Notes: generated by a model from the letters alone, not told the origin. DNA of 64,000 nucleotides from Nitrospinaceae bacterium (GCA_024644405.1 JAHELC010000010.1:1-64000); one strand, 5' to 3'; shown: positions 16,219 through 26,473, counted from the stretch's first letter. A program made the numbers and translations.

Positions 16219-18754
16219 TCTTGGCTCCTGATTGCAGTTCTAAAGGTATTGAAAAAGTAAAAAGGCTTCCTTGCCCAAGGGTGCTTTGGACAGCAATCTG
16301 CCCCCCGTGCATTTCAACCAGTTTTTTGGCAATGGCCAGTCCCAGGCCGGTGCCGGATGCGGCCCGCGTCGGCGATTCGTCCACCTGACGGAACAAATCA
16401 AAGATCACCGTGATGTCATCCTGGGACAACCCCACCCCGGTGTCCTGAATCCTGAATACCGCCTGCGAATCTTCCCGGGCGACCTTGACTTCGATGCGGC
16501 CGTTATCGGTGAACTTGATGGCATTGCTGAGCAGATTGAATAATATCTGTTTGATCCGAATCATGTCAGCGCATATTTCGATATCATCAATTTCCAGCAC
16601 GATGGGGAGTTCCTTTTGCTTGGCGATAATCTGGTACCCGGAAACCACGTCTTCCACCAGGCTCTTGACGGAAAACCATTCCGGATACAGCTCCATTTTG
16701 TCGGCCTCGATTTTGGAAAAATCAAGGAGATCGTCGATCAGGGCCAACAGGTGCTTGCCGGAATTTTCTATATCCAGGGCAATGGATACGATCTCGTTCT
16801 GTTCCGGAAGTTCGTGTCCCTGTGTCAACAGGGGTGTGTTGCCCAGCATGACGGTCAGTGGGGTGCGCAGTTCGTGGGAAATGACGCTCAAAAAATCCGA
16901 TTTCAGACGGTTGGATTCCTCGGCTTTTTTCGCCGCCAGCTTCAGATTTTCCTCCACTTTTTTCTGTTCGGTGATATCCGTGCCAAATCCGATTGTTTCC
17001 TCCAATTTGCCGTTTTCGTTGAACCGGTGAATATTGCTCCAGGCCACCACCCGGGTTTCGCCGGAACGGGTGGACAACTCCAGCTCGACATTTCGCACGG
17101 GACCTTTGGATTTGAGCTGGCGTAATTGTTCGACCTGCTTATCGGATTTTTCCGGAAACAGCGTGCTCCACCAATTCTTTCCGATCAGTTCACCGGAAGA
17201 ATACCCCGTGGTTTTTTCCACCGCCGGGTTGGTGAAACGGGTGATTCCATCCGGAGATAATCCCACCACCAGAGCCGGGGTGCGTTCGATGATGCGGGCG
17301 GTATAATCCCTTTCGTTCCGTAAGGCCTCTTCAAAACGTTTGCGCTGGGTGATGTCCCGCACCATGCCCAGGTACAGAGTGGGACGGGGGCTCTGGTCGG
17401 AGCGGGGGGTTCGCCGCCGCTCGGGCATTTGAATTTCGCTGATGGAGAGGTCGATGGGAAACAACGCTCCGCTTTTATGCTCTCCGGTCATTTCGGTAAT
17501 TTTCCCGATCAGGTTGCGCTGACTGGTCAGGAAGTTACCCTTGCGTAGGTCGCTCTCCCGGCACAGGTTCGGGATCAACAACCGAATGTTTTTTTCGATC
17601 ACCGTCTCGGATTGATAACCGAAGATGGACTCGGCTGCCGGGTTGACGGAGGTGATGGATCCAAATTTATCAAACGTGATGATCCCTTCCAGGGCGTTGA
17701 TCAGAATGGACCGGATTTGCTCCTCGCTGTATTGCAGGTCGTCGAAGTTCCGGGTCCGGTCGATCCCCAGGGATATTTCGCCTGCCGCCGTGGACAAGCC
17801 ATATTGCATCGTTTCGGTCAGGGGGTTGCGCGAAAACAATTCAAAAGCTCCCAGCAGTTGACGGTTGATCACCAAAGGGTGGGCGTAATAAGAGCATACT
17901 CCGGCCTTCTGCATCCATCGTTTTTCATCGGTCAGCGCAGCGTCTTCACAGGGTGTGTGCGTGACATAGGCTTTTCGGTTTTGCGCGAGATTTCCAATGA
18001 TTCCTTGACCCAGGGAAACGGGTTCTACCGGGAGATGGGTCAGTTCCTTGCTGCCGGCGGACGCATGAACTTCCAGCATTTCATCATGGGGGTAGAATAT
18101 CCAGATGCGGGCCAGCGCGGCATCGAAAAAGTTTTTGAAGGATTCCGCGCATTGATCCAACACTTCGTGTAAAGAGGTACTCCCGGCCAACGCCGCACCG
18201 ATTTCGGCCCCGAACTCTCCCAGAAACATCCGCTCGGCCAGGGCTTCCTCGGCTTTCCTGCGTTCGGTAATGTTTTCGCCGACGCCTAAAATCCCGATCA
18301 CTTTTCCCGTCTCATCAAACCGCGGAGACAAGGTCAGTTGCACCCAGAGTTTCCGCCCGTCCTTGGTGAATTCTTCCACCTCGCAGGTCATGCCCTGTTT
18401 TTCCTTGAGAATGTGCTGATGCACATCCAGGATGGTTTTCCGGCTGTCTCCCCCCTCGGGGTAAAGCTTGAATATTTTTTCTTTACCGACCATTTCTTCT
18501 GCGGTATAACCCAGCATATTTTCAGCGCCCTTGTTCCAGAAAATAATATTGCCCTCAAAATCCGTTCCCAATATGGAAACCGCGGAAGGACTCTCTAAAA
18601 TATTTTGGAGAGCGGCTTTTTTCTGGCATAATTCCTCTTCTTTCAGCTTCCAATCCACCGCCTCCAGCTGCCACTGGGTAAGCTCGCGGCGGAGAGCCTC
18701 AATTTCTTCAAGGAGTTCGCCCTTATTCTTGCTTTGGAGTTTGGTATTTATCAT
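16196..18754 (-). CDS. Multi-PAS/GAF sensor histidine kinase
   Basis: An 852-residue, apparently soluble sensor kinase with no membrane segment. In order: a short coiled coil; PAS 1 (about 50-170, [24 protein letters not shown]); GAF (about 175-340); PAS 2 ([22 protein letters not shown]); PAS 3 ([23 protein letters not shown]) with PAC motifs; HisKA with ISHELRTPL; and a HATPase domain with N box NLLSNAIKF and G boxes DTGVGLS and [13 protein letters not shown]. It senses a cytoplasmic signal, possibly redox or a small ligand. The overlapping CheY-like gene is its likely substrate. The divergent 18755-18981 spacer is AT-rich. Confidence 0.93.
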   Translation of the reverse strand: MINTKLQSKNKGELLEEIEALRRELTQWQLEAVDWKLKEEELCQKKAALQNILESPSAVSILGTDFEGNIIFWNKGAENMLGYTAEEMVGKEKIFKLYPEGGDSRKTILDVHQHILKEKQGMTCEVEEFTKDGRKLWVQLTLSPRFDETGKVIGILGVGENITERRKAEEALAERMFLGEFGAEIGAALAGSTSLHEVLDQCAESFKNFFDAALARIWIFYPHDEMLEVHASAGSKELTHLPVEPVSLGQGIIGNLAQNRKAYVTHTPCEDAALTDEKRWMQKAGVCSYYAHPLVINRQLLGAFELFSRNPLTETMQYGLSTAAGEISLGIDRTRNFDDLQYSEEQIRSILINALEGIITFDKFGSITSVNPAAESIFGYQSETVIEKNIRLLIPNLCRESDLRKGNFLTSQRNLIGKITEMTGEHKSGALFPIDLSISEIQMPERRRTPRSDQSPRPTLYLGMVRDITQRKRFEEALRNERDYTARIIERTPALVVGLSPDGITRFTNPAVEKTTGYSSGELIGKNWWSTLFPEKSDKQVEQLRQLKSKGPVRNVELELSTRSGETRVVAWSNIHRFNENGKLEETIGFGTDITEQKKVEENLKLAAKKAEESNRLKSDFLSVISHELRTPLTVMLGNTPLLTQGHELPEQNEIVSIALDIENSGKHLLALIDDLLDFSKIEADKMELYPEWFSVKSLVEDVVSGYQIIAKQKELPIVLEIDDIEICADMIRIKQILFNLLSNAIKFTDNGRIEVKVAREDSQAVFRIQDTGVGLSQDDITVIFDLFRQVDESPTRAASGTGLGLAIAKKLVEMHGGQIAVQSTLGQGSLFTFSIPLELQSGAKNEHHTDR

Positions 18755-18812
18755 TATTTAATCAATAATACAGACATTGAACAGTCGATTGGATTGGAAA
18801 AATATAAACCAG

Positions 18813-18824
18813 ATACTATAGTAT
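18813..18824. promoter_or_regulatory. 12-bp perfect palindrome, possible operator
   Basis: ATACTATAGTAT is a perfect 12-bp palindrome in the divergent spacer between the kinase gene and the DUF6178-like gene. A second hairpin, TTTGAG-GTA-CTCAAA, lies at 18904-18918. Both are in AT-rich DNA, so chance is possible. Confidence 0.3.
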
Positions 18825-18981
18825 TTTAAAGTATACGCAAATTAAAATCTAAATAAAACGGGGTAAGTCCTTAATAAATAGTAAATTACGGATTTTGAGA
18901 TGGTTTGAGGTACTCAAAACGAGGTGTTTTCCCATGACTTACACCGATTTTATTGCCCCATATGGATGACACGGCAACAGG

Positions 18982-20781
18982 ATGACCAGAAAAAGAGATA
19001 TTAATCCCCCTTTGGAAAAATTTCCGTTTCCGCTGGAGTGGATCAAAACCAACCCTCAAAAGGTGGAAGAGGCGCTGTCCCGGATGTCGATACCGGAGCA
19101 GGTGCGGTGGGTTCAATCGTTGCGGGGACAGGATCAGATGGATCTGTTGACCTTGTCCGGCCAGGCGGCGCAAGTGGCCCGTCTGCTTCCTGAAGAAGAT
19201 ATTTATTTCATGGTTAAGGAAATCGGCGAGGAGGATGCTCTGCCGGTCCTGGCGATCATTTCCGAAAAGCAGTTGCAGTATCTGTTCGATATGGAATGGT
19301 GGCGGGGGGACAAATTTTTGCCGAACAAAGCCATGGATTGGTTGCTGTGGGTGGAGAAGGCGAATGACCGGCAGCTGCTTCACTGGCTTTTGACCGAGGA
19401 CTTCGATCAAAAGGTGATGGTTCTGCAATCCCTCATCAAGGTTTTCAAGAAGGATGAAATGACCGATCAATACGACGGTGTTGAAGGTTTGGAGCATTTC
19501 ACTCTTGATGGAGTGTTTGACATCTTTCTTAAAGTGGCCGATGCCGCCCCCTTGTTGAAAAACCTGTTCAAGCTGATTTATGCCGAGGATCAGAAAGCCT
19601 TTTACGCACTGATGGAAGCGGTGATCTGGTACCAAGTCACCCCCACGGTGGAATCGGCTTACCGTTGGCAGCGTTCCCGCGTTGAGGCAAAAGGGATCGT
19701 CTCTTATGAAGAAGCGATAGGGGTGTACAGCCTGCTGGATGTGGATTCGCTGAAGCTGGAGGCGCCTTCACATGAAGTGTTTGTCGACCCGGAAGCGCCT
19801 TATGCGGTCGCCCCGGTACATCCTCTATCGGATACCGATCCCTCAACCTTTTTCGGGCAGTGTCTGGCCATGATGAAGAATCATGAACGGGTGAACGCCA
19901 TCTGCTGGGAGCTGATGTACCTCGGCAACAAGGTGATGGTGGCCGATCAAAAGGAATTCGGCAACCTGGATTCCCACCACGAAACCATGCGCAAGGTGCT
20001 GGGCTATATCAATATCGGTCTGGAACTGGGGGCGGGCGGCGATATTGCCAAGGGAGAATTGCTGTTGAACCAGACCTGGATACAGTCGCTGTTCCAGGTG
20101 GGTTACGCGGGGATCATGCGCCTCAAGTGGGAAGGGGAACAGCTGATCAAGGAAAACGGTCTGCTGTTGGAATATTTACTCCCGCCGGGCTATATGGATC
20201 ATCTGGCCGCTTCCGTGGCACGGTTCCCGACAATCGGGGTACTGCTGACGGAAGGGACGGAGGCAGCCGAAACCAATATTCAATGGAGGAACCTGGAGTC
20301 CCTGCAGGATATCCAGATCCTTGAGAACTTTCTGAACCTGGCCCGGTTTTATGTCCGGTTCGCCCGGCAAAGCCTGGAGTTATCACTGGAAAAGATCCAG
20401 CAATTTCTGGAAGAGGCCCGTTTGCCGGCCAACAAGGAGGAATTGGATTTGACGGGCCTGACGCTCACCGCGTTGGCGCGGTTCACGCTCTTCAAGGAGA
20501 TCGAATGCCAGCCCCTGTTGCCTGAGGGGGCCCGTTCGTTTTTACAGGCAATTTTTCATGTGGGGATTTACCCGGACGAAGCGAAAGTCGTCGATGACGG
20601 GATTGTGCAGGCGTTCCGGGAACGCCTGCTGGAGACTTCCCTCGCCTGGACGCCTGAGGACAAGGAGCGGCTCGATCACCTGCTGGGGGAATGCACTCAA
20701 ACTCTGCAGACCCAGTTCGGCCGGCTGGACTCTTCCAAAAAAATCGAATGGCAGTTTACACGCGGCTTGCTCATGAAATAG
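18982..20781 (+). CDS. DUF6178-like protein of unknown function
   Basis: A 599-residue, mostly helical, soluble protein with no signal peptide. The N-terminal part (LSRMSIPEQVRWVQSL, ARLLPEEDIYFMVKEIGEEDALPVL, ISEKQLQYLFDMEWWRG) has the short helical repeat feel of MgtE-N/FliG-like domains. From memory this matches the DUF6178 family of deltaproteobacteria-like lineages; I cannot confirm it here. No catalytic motif is visible. It is monocistronic, with a candidate terminator at 20808-20845. Confidence 0.8.
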   Translation: MTRKRDINPPLEKFPFPLEWIKTNPQKVEEALSRMSIPEQVRWVQSLRGQDQMDLLTLSGQAAQVARLLPEEDIYFMVKEIGEEDALPVLAIISEKQLQYLFDMEWWRGDKFLPNKAMDWLLWVEKANDRQLLHWLLTEDFDQKVMVLQSLIKVFKKDEMTDQYDGVEGLEHFTLDGVFDIFLKVADAAPLLKNLFKLIYAEDQKAFYALMEAVIWYQVTPTVESAYRWQRSRVEAKGIVSYEEAIGVYSLLDVDSLKLEAPSHEVFVDPEAPYAVAPVHPLSDTDPSTFFGQCLAMMKNHERVNAICWELMYLGNKVMVADQKEFGNLDSHHETMRKVLGYINIGLELGAGGDIAKGELLLNQTWIQSLFQVGYAGIMRLKWEGEQLIKENGLLLEYLLPPGYMDHLAASVARFPTIGVLLTEGTEAAETNIQWRNLESLQDIQILENFLNLARFYVRFARQSLELSLEKIQQFLEEARLPANKEELDLTGLTLTALARFTLFKEIECQPLLPEGARSFLQAIFHVGIYPDEAKVVDDGIVQAFRERLLETSLAWTPEDKERLDHLLGECTQTLQTQFGRLDSSKKIEWQFTRGLLMK

Positions 20782-20807
20782 CAGGGGTTTTCCGATTTCG
20801 GGGGGTG

Positions 20808-20845
20808 TCCCGGCAAGAGCCCCGGGGTCCCGGGAATTTTTATTT
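20808..20845 (+). terminator. Probable intrinsic terminator after the DUF6178-like gene
   Basis: TCCCGG (20808-20813) pairs with CCGGGA (20831-20836) around a loop holding a CCCCGGGG palindrome. It is followed by ATTTTTATTTT. Confidence 0.5.
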
Positions 20846-20865
20846 TCATATCAATTCAAAAGGGT

Positions 20866-20874
20866 GATATAGTC
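20866..20874 (+). promoter_or_regulatory. Extended -10 promoter before the small gene and purH
   Basis: TG-A-TATAGT is an extended -10 element about 55 bp before the ATG at 20927. The -35 position (TTCATA) is weak. It is the likely promoter of the small gene and purH. Confidence 0.4.
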
Positions 20875-20926
20875 TCACTCCGCTCAGGCGCGACATCCGC
20901 AGTTTAAACCGTATTTTGAGGACACC

Positions 20927-21109
20927 ATGGCTGACAGCCCTGAAACCAGACAAGATCCCAACAAGACCCCGGAAACCAAAGGTCAAGAACCCGGTATTCT
21001 TGAAAACTACGGGTCGTTTCCTGTCTGGCTGTTGCGGTTGATTCAACTGTTAACTCCAGATTCTCTGGTCAGCAAAACCCCACCCAAAAAGAAAGACTAT
21101 CGGATCTAA
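20927..21109 (+). CDS. Small hypothetical protein upstream of purH
   Basis: A 60-residue protein. Residues 1-22 are charged and proline-rich, probably disordered, followed by one hydrophobic helix (FPVWLLRLIQLLTP, about 31-44) and a lysine-rich tail. The ATG has a GAGGA ribosome site at suitable distance. The stop is 9 bp before the purH start, so the genes are likely co-transcribed. No family recognised. It could be a small membrane-peripheral protein or a leader that affects purH translation. Confidence 0.55.
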   Translation: MADSPETRQDPNKTPETKGQEPGILENYGSFPVWLLRLIQLLTPDSLVSKTPPKKKDYRI

Positions 21110-21118
21110 TACCATCCC

Positions 21119-22675
21119 ATGAGTCCAATCAAACGGGCGCTCGTCAGTGTGTCCGACAAAACCGATATCGCCGAATTCGCCAAGCAGCTCCACCAGCGCG
21201 GCGTGGAAATCCTGTCCACCGGCGGCACGGCGGAGTTGATGAAGAAAAACGGCGTGCCGGTGACGCTCATCTCCGACTACACCGGATTCCCCGAAATGAT
21301 GGACGGGCGCATCAAAACTCTCCACCCGAAAGTGCACGGCGGTATTCTCGGACGGCGCGATGTGCCGGCCCACATGCAAGCCATGCAACAACACGCCATC
21401 CAACCCATCGACATGGTGGTGATCAATTTGTATCCGTTCGAGGCGACCATCGCCAAAGAAGGGTGCACGCTGGCCGACGCCATCGAAAATATCGACATCG
21501 GCGGACCCGCCATGGTGCGGTCGGCCTCCAAAAATTATAACGACGTCGCCATTGTGGTGAACCCGGCAGACTATGATGTGGTCCTGAAGGAAATGGACGC
21601 CAACAATGGGGCGGTGACCCTGGCAACCCGCCAGCGTCTCAGCCGCGATGCGTTCGCCATGACCGCACGCTACGATTCGATGATTGCCGGTTACCTGTCC
21701 GGCCAGGTCGGTGAGGCTGCAAAATTCCCGCCCGGTTACCAACCCGGATTCCAAAAGGTGCAGGATTTGCGGTACGGGGAGAACCCCCACCAGGCGGCGG
21801 CCCTCTATAAAGAAGCGCAACCGCTGAAGACCGACGTCGTACTGGCCGAGCAGTTGCAGGGCAAGGAACTCTCTTTCAACAATTATATCGATATGAACGC
21901 CGCCTGGGAGTGCGCCCTCGAGTTTGAAGAATCCACCGCAGTCATCATTAAACACACCAACCCCTGCGGCACCGCCAGTGGCAAAAACCAGACGGAAGTT
22001 TTCGTCCAGGCACGCGAAACCGATCCGGTGTCCGCGTTCGGCGGCGTATTGGGATTCAACCAGACCGTCACCCGGGCCACTGCCGAAGAAATCGTGAAGA
22101 ATTTTTGTGAGGTGATCATCGCCCCCGGATACGAAAAGGCGGCGCTGGAGTTGTTTGCCAAAAAGAAAAACGTGCGCGTCATGCAGATGCCCGCCATCGA
22201 GGGATTGGCGGAGCGAAGCCGGATGGATATCAAACGCATCGGCGGCGGTCTGTTGCTTCAAGATGCCGATGAATTGACTCTTGATCCGGGTAAATTGAAA
22301 ATCGTCAGCAAAGTGCAGCCGGACGACGCCACCCTGGCGGAACTCAAATTTGCCTGGAAGGTGGCCAAGCACGTCAAATCCAACGCCATCGTGTATGCGC
22401 GGGGCACCGAGACGGTGGGCATCGGCGCCGGGCAGATGAGCCGGGTCGATTCGGCGCGGCTGGCCATTGAGAAGGCCAACAAGGAAGTGAAGGGATGCGT
22501 GATGGCCTCCGACGCATTTTTCCCGTTTCGCGATTCCATCGACGCCGCCGCCGAGCGGGGTATCCGCGCCATCATCCAACCCGGCGGGTCCATCCGCGAC
22601 GAGGAAGTCATCCAGGCGGCGGACGAGCACAAGATCGCCATGGTGTTCACCGGCATCCGCCATTTCAAGCACTGA
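21119..22675 (+). CDS. purH: AICAR formyltransferase/IMP cyclohydrolase (PurH)
   Basis: The bifunctional enzyme for the last two steps of IMP synthesis. The 518 residues comprise an MGS-like IMP cyclohydrolase domain (about 1-200: [49 protein letters not shown]) and the AICARFT domain ([53 protein letters not shown]). Length and motifs are standard. The long open frame on the opposite strand (21050-22879) is a shadow. Confidence 0.97.
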   Translation: MSPIKRALVSVSDKTDIAEFAKQLHQRGVEILSTGGTAELMKKNGVPVTLISDYTGFPEMMDGRIKTLHPKVHGGILGRRDVPAHMQAMQQHAIQPIDMVVINLYPFEATIAKEGCTLADAIENIDIGGPAMVRSASKNYNDVAIVVNPADYDVVLKEMDANNGAVTLATRQRLSRDAFAMTARYDSMIAGYLSGQVGEAAKFPPGYQPGFQKVQDLRYGENPHQAAALYKEAQPLKTDVVLAEQLQGKELSFNNYIDMNAAWECALEFEESTAVIIKHTNPCGTASGKNQTEVFVQARETDPVSAFGGVLGFNQTVTRATAEEIVKNFCEVIIAPGYEKAALELFAKKKNVRVMQMPAIEGLAERSRMDIKRIGGGLLLQDADELTLDPGKLKIVSKVQPDDATLAELKFAWKVAKHVKSNAIVYARGTETVGIGAGQMSRVDSARLAIEKANKEVKGCVMASDAFFPFRDSIDAAAERGIRAIIQPGGSIRDEEVIQAADEHKIAMVFTGIRHFKH

Positions 22676-22902
22676 CTGCTCGGCGCAGGGCCAGCTGGCT
22701 GGCTGTTTCCGGCAAGCGAGAATCTCTGAGCGCAATTTACGGTTTTGTATTTGCTTCGGGCCTTGTCCGGCGGCAGTCAACTTTTCCACACAATTGTCCG
22801 ACAAGAACTGGAGTACCCCTATCCAGCCACGCATGGATTCTGAGCGTGCTGATGGTACACTGATACCAACTTTCACCAATCCTCAGGGAGCTCATACGGC
22901 TC

Positions 22903-23691
22903 ATGGAACGCTGGCTCGTACTATTGCAGAGACTCGGCAAAAAGGTGCCGCAGATACTGAGCGTGCTGCTGGTTCTTGTCGTGGTCGCGGCGGCCGTCTA
23001 TGAATGGCAAAAACCGGCCCTGCAGATATTGCGGGAGAAAGACGCTTACCGTTACGAGAAGATGATGGACGAGGCGTCGCGCCTGCATTGGATCAACGCC
23101 TGGAATCAGTGGGTTGACCTGAATACCATCAGCCCTGCCGAGCTGTACCGCGAACGGTACCAGCGCTGGAAACAGAAGTGGCAAACCAGCGGAGAATTTC
23201 GGCAAAACGCGTTGCGTGAAAAAGCCGAAGCCCGGGAACAGATTCAAAAGTCGCTTGTAGAGAAATACGAAAATGAGAAACGGGAGTTGGCGCAATACCA
23301 CCGGAAGCGCGAATCCGCTCTCCTGCGCGTGCATTGGGAGCAGGCGACGCCCTGGCAGAAGTCGTTGGTCCTCCGCGACCGGTGCGTCCGCTATCTGAAT
23401 CAGGAGTTGGAAGACTACCGCCAGCGCCGACGCGTCAAGGGGTCTTTGCATGGAGCCGCCCTGCTGGCGCTACCGCGCTTCGGGAATGCCAGTCCCGGGC
23501 AGTTGTGCCGGGAGATGGTGTCCCTCAGTCATGACCTGCCCTCCGTCCATCGCGCTTTGGGTAAATTGAAAAAGGGGATGAATTATTATTATTTTGTCCG
23601 ATTGCTGGGGGACATCGGCATTCCCGATTCCGAGTTGTTCACGGTGACGGGAAAACTGGATGGCATGACGCGTGACTTCAACGGATTTTGA
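22903..23691 (+). CDS. Membrane-anchored coiled-coil hypothetical protein
   Basis: A 262-residue protein with one N-terminal membrane segment (about 16-34). A long charged helical region rich in Glu, Arg, Lys and Gln (about 40-180) looks like coiled coil. The end contains a leucine-rich stretch and the unusual KGMNYYYFVRLLGDIG. It probably faces the periplasm. A GGGAG ribosome site lies 12 bases before the ATG. A strong inverted repeat terminator follows. No family recognised. Confidence 0.7.
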   Translation: MERWLVLLQRLGKKVPQILSVLLVLVVVAAAVYEWQKPALQILREKDAYRYEKMMDEASRLHWINAWNQWVDLNTISPAELYRERYQRWKQKWQTSGEFRQNALREKAEAREQIQKSLVEKYENEKRELAQYHRKRESALLRVHWEQATPWQKSLVLRDRCVRYLNQELEDYRQRRRVKGSLHGAALLALPRFGNASPGQLCREMVSLSHDLPSVHRALGKLKKGMNYYYFVRLLGDIGIPDSELFTVTGKLDGMTRDFNGF

Positions 23692-23708
23692 TGACTTCTG
23701 CTGTCATG

Positions 23709-23772
23709 CTGAGCCTGTCGAAGTAGGGCAGCACTAAAATGTCGCCCTTCGACAAGCTCAGGGTGCATTTTT
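23709..23772 (+). terminator. Terminator built from a CTGAGC-TGTCGAAG inverted repeat
   Basis: The left arm (23709-23729, CTGAGCCTGTCGAAGTAGGGC) pairs with GCCCTTCGACAAGCTCAG (23744-23761) except for a 2-base bulge. An 8-9 T run follows. It lies between convergent genes and so may stop both. The arm is a form of the CTGAGCTTGTCGAAG repeat seen in many environmental bacterial genomes. Confidence 0.7.
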
Positions 23773-23785
23773 TTTATCAGGAACT

Positions 23786-24241
23786 TCAGGAGTTCGCGTT
23801 GTTTGGCTTTTCGTGCGGCGGGTTCTCGGTGATGGCGGTCATCAGTTGTTTGATCTCGTTGTTGGTTTTGATCTCAGGCAGTTCACCCTCGCCGGTTTCC
23901 GCGTAGGTCACCAGTTTCCGCAAGGGGCGGATGACCAGGTTGTACGTGTAGACCCCGCCGATAATAGCAAACAACCCTCCCAGAATGGCAATCCATTTCG
24001 ATTCATTGCTCAGCCGGTTGGCGGTCATCGACAAGCGTTCCTTGATGACATTGATTTCGTCCGCCGTCATCGAGGCCGGTTGCATTTGATGGATGACCCG
24101 GTCGATCTGTCCCATCTGGATGGACAGGTAAAACGCCATGTAGCCGAGAATGGAAACCACCACCAGGTAACCGGTCATCAGCAGGTTGATAATGCTTTTG
24201 CGCTCCCCCGGGAGCTCGTCTCTGAAAATTCCTGTCTTCAT
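23786..24241 (-). CDS. HAMP-like two-helix membrane protein
   Basis: A 151-residue protein with two membrane helices (about 17-38 and 82-102) flanking a short periplasmic coiled segment with MTADEINVIKERL. A cytoplasmic HAMP-like region starting VIRPLRKLVTYAETGEGELPEI follows. It resembles the sensor half of a chemoreceptor or kinase with the output domain missing, either a stand-alone HAMP regulator or a truncated receptor. The C-terminus is acidic and asparagine-rich. Confidence 0.7.
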   Translation of the reverse strand: MKTGIFRDELPGERKSIINLLMTGYLVVVSILGYMAFYLSIQMGQIDRVIHQMQPASMTADEINVIKERLSMTANRLSNESKWIAILGGLFAIIGGVYTYNLVIRPLRKLVTYAETGEGELPEIKTNNEIKQLMTAITENPPHEKPNNANS

Positions 24242-24323
24242 TGCAAAAATTCCTATTTCGATTTGAGTGTGGTTTCAAACTACCGTCAAACCGGCGGAAA
24301 GGTCAATCAATTTTTCCCGGCGA

Positions 24324-24435
24324 CCAGCGTGACGCTGGCCGGGCTAGGCCCGGAGCAAACTGAAAACCCTGAATTGCGCCCAATGAGTTTCTTTTGCCGT
24401 TACCGGTCAGCCCTTAGCTCCTCCTGCTAAGGAGC
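24324..24435 (+). repeat. Intergenic repeat family, copy B
   Basis: It holds CCAGCGT-G-ACGCTGG (24324-24338), left hairpin CCGGGC-TAG-GCCCGG (24339-24353), core 1 AATTGCGCCCA (24372-24382), core 2 TTGCCGTTACCGGTCAGC (24394-24411) and right hairpin GCTCCT/AGGAGC (24417-24435). The right hairpin lies inside the 3' end of the amidase gene, whose TGA stop is in core 2. The repeat therefore encodes the last residues of that protein. Confidence 0.78.
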
Positions 24436-25381
24436 GGCGCAGGCGGCCCCAGTTGAAGGCGGAACCGGGGTCGTACTTTTTTTTGACCCCGTCGCCGCTA
24501 CCGCCCTGGATGTGGGCATGCCCGAGGATTCCCTTGAAGGTCGCAAAATTTTTGATTTTGCTGAGAGGCGTGCGGTGCTTTTTTTTATCGTAGGGCACCT
24601 TGAGGGCTATGTTGGGGAGCAGTTGGTGGATCCCGCGGCATAAATGGATGAGGGCCTGGTACTGCTCCTCGGTGAAATCCCACATGCGCACCCGGCGCCC
24701 GTTGATATTCCGGCTGAAGTAACCGCGTTCGCCGTAGGACCGGGAAGCGAAGGCTTTGAAGTCCGGCGTCCGCAATTTTTTCTGGTACTTTTCCGGCAGG
24801 TCCAACTGCCAGCGCCCTCTCACTTTCCGGTAAAGGTCTTTGGGAGCGTGGTACAGATCCGATTCCTCCGCCAGTGCCTGCCACGACAGGTTGGCAATTT
24901 CGACGTGCACGGCACGTTCGTTGCCCTGCCGGTCGTCCGCCGGGGCGGTGTTGGTTTTCCAGTAGAGGTCGCAGGTCTGGTAAACCGTACCGTCGAGGTC
25001 CAGATAAAAATGGCTGCCCTTGAAGGTGCTGTCCTTTAATACCTGGTGGCAGTGGTGGGAGCTGTAACAGACGTCATAATGCAGGACGAACTGGTAGACG
25101 AATTGCTGGAGTTCTTCGTACGCTGTATCCAGATCCTGGATATCGTATTTGGAATGTTCGCGTGTGGGTGCGCCGTTCAGTTGCGGATCGTGTTGCGTGC
25201 AGAGGCGGCGTCCCCTGGGGTGGGGACAGGTGTAGCCCCGGGTATGGTGCCACAGCACCACAGGCGAATCGATTTCCACGGTACGCCCGCACGCCACAAT
25301 AGTCTGGTTCGTCGTCATCGGCAATCGGGAAGGAAGGGTGAGGGGGCTGTCATCCGGTTCATGAATCCGATTTGGGGTCAT
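24407..25381 (-). CDS. N-acetylmuramoyl-L-alanine amidase-like protein
   Basis: A 324-residue protein with the Amidase_2/PGRP fold. Visible are an early zinc His in PVVLWHHTRGY, the core HYDVCYSSHHCHQVL, SHFYLDLDGTVYQTCDL, HVEIANLSW, and the late GILGHAHIQGG with DPGSAFNW. It should cleave the MurNAc-L-Ala bond or bind peptidoglycan. No signal peptide is seen, so it may be cytoplasmic. The start at 25381 overlaps the nadK 3' end by 23 bp; an ATG at 25318 (MTTNQTIVACG) is the alternative. The last dozen residues (RRSLAGGAKG) come from intergenic repeat copy B. Confidence 0.82.
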   Translation of the reverse strand: MTPNRIHEPDDSPLTLPSRLPMTTNQTIVACGRTVEIDSPVVLWHHTRGYTCPHPRGRRLCTQHDPQLNGAPTREHSKYDIQDLDTAYEELQQFVYQFVLHYDVCYSSHHCHQVLKDSTFKGSHFYLDLDGTVYQTCDLYWKTNTAPADDRQGNERAVHVEIANLSWQALAEESDLYHAPKDLYRKVRGRWQLDLPEKYQKKLRTPDFKAFASRSYGERGYFSRNINGRRVRMWDFTEEQYQALIHLCRGIHQLLPNIALKVPYDKKKHRTPLSKIKNFATFKGILGHAHIQGGSGDGVKKKYDPGSAFNWGRLRRSLAGGAKG

Positions 25382-26246
25382 CCGCCGGGCGGCCCCAGTG
25401 CAGTTTCCGGCGGAGTAGCTGGTAATAGTTTTTGCCCTTGGCCTGGATCATGCTGACCGGCGTCGGCCCCTGTTTGATTTCCAGCACGTCGTCACGGGAC
25501 ATGGGGTAGCCGCTTTGTCCATCCAGAGTCACCTGGACTTCCTCTTCGGTATCGGTGGTGAGTTGCACCTGCAGGGTGGACTGGTTGGGTATCACGATGG
25601 GCCGGTTGGTCAGCGTGAACGGGCAAATGGGACTCAACAACAGCGCGTTCATGCTGGGGTGGATGATCGGTCCCCCGGCGGACAGCGAATACGCGGTCGA
25701 TCCCGTGGGCGTGGCGATGATCAATCCATCGGCACGATACGAGGTCATGTACTGGCCGTTGACGTGCACCTCGAGATTGACGATGCGCGCGGCTTTTTTA
25801 TTGATCACCACGTCGTTCAGGGCGAAATCGTTCTGCACCGTTTTGCCTCCTCGCAGCAGACAGGCGTTCAACAGCATGCGTCGCTCGATCCCGGATTCCC
25901 CCTTCAGCACCTGTTCGAGGGTTTTGTACAAGTCAGGCAGGGCGACCTCCGTCAGGAAGCCCAGACTTCCCAGGTTGACGGCGAGGATCGGGACGTCGAA
26001 TGGATGCGTCAGTCTCGCCACGCTCAGCAGGGTGCCGTCTCCTCCCAGTACGATGATCAAGTCGGCTTTGGAGGGGATGGCTTCTTTTTTGAAGTCGGAG
26101 GTTTCACCGATGATTCCGGCGGTTTCCTGGGCCATCAGGATGTCGAGATTTCTTTTCCTCAGCCACGAGGCGAGCTCCCGAAGAACTTTCCGGCTGATGT
26201 CGGGTTTTTGTTTGCTGAAAATACCGATTTTTTTGATGGTATCCAC
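25359..26246 (-). CDS. nadK: NAD kinase
   Basis: Phosphorylates NAD to NADP. The 295 residues show the family motifs VLGGDGTLLSVARL (GGDGT), VNLGSLGFLTEV, RADGLIIATPTGSTAYSLSAGGPI and ICPFTLTNRPIVIP. Length is normal. The ATG at 26246 begins the conserved IKKIGIF strand. The amidase gene overlaps its 3' end. Repeat copy D lies in its upstream spacer. Confidence 0.96.
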   Translation of the reverse strand: MDTIKKIGIFSKQKPDISRKVLRELASWLRKRNLDILMAQETAGIIGETSDFKKEAIPSKADLIIVLGGDGTLLSVARLTHPFDVPILAVNLGSLGFLTEVALPDLYKTLEQVLKGESGIERRMLLNACLLRGGKTVQNDFALNDVVINKKAARIVNLEVHVNGQYMTSYRADGLIIATPTGSTAYSLSAGGPIIHPSMNALLLSPICPFTLTNRPIVIPNQSTLQVQLTTDTEEEVQVTLDGQSGYPMSRDDVLEIKQGPTPVSMIQAKGKNYYQLLRRKLHWGRPADDPKSDS

Positions 26247-26368
26247 GGTCGCATCCCGGGGGGTTGACAGGTCCCGCTGGTCCTTTAGGAATAATAAAGA
26301 AAAAGAACGGTGGTGCCAAGGGCAAGTTGATGCGGGGGGTGGTTAAGTAGGGATTCAATTACGGAGGA

Positions 26369-26466
26369 GCGACAGATCGCCGCAGATATTTTCACCTACC
26401 CAAGTGCGCCCAAAGGCCTTCGTTAGCCGTCAACGGTTAGCAAATTTCTCCTCCCCGTCAGGGGAG
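26369..26466 (+). repeat. Intergenic repeat family, copy D
   Basis: A degenerate left hairpin (26369-26383), core 1 AAGTGCGCCCA (26402-26412), core 2 TAGCCGTCAACGGTTAGC (26424-26441) and right hairpin CTCCCC/GGGGAG with a GTCA loop (26451-26466). The right hairpin ends 7 bases before the stop codon of the DUF151 gene. Cores start 22 bp apart. Confidence 0.75.
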
Positions 26467-26473
26467 CGGCGGG

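Noticed and set aside
21050-22879. 609-codon frame on the minus strand
   Set aside because: Antisense shadow of purH; PurH is certain.
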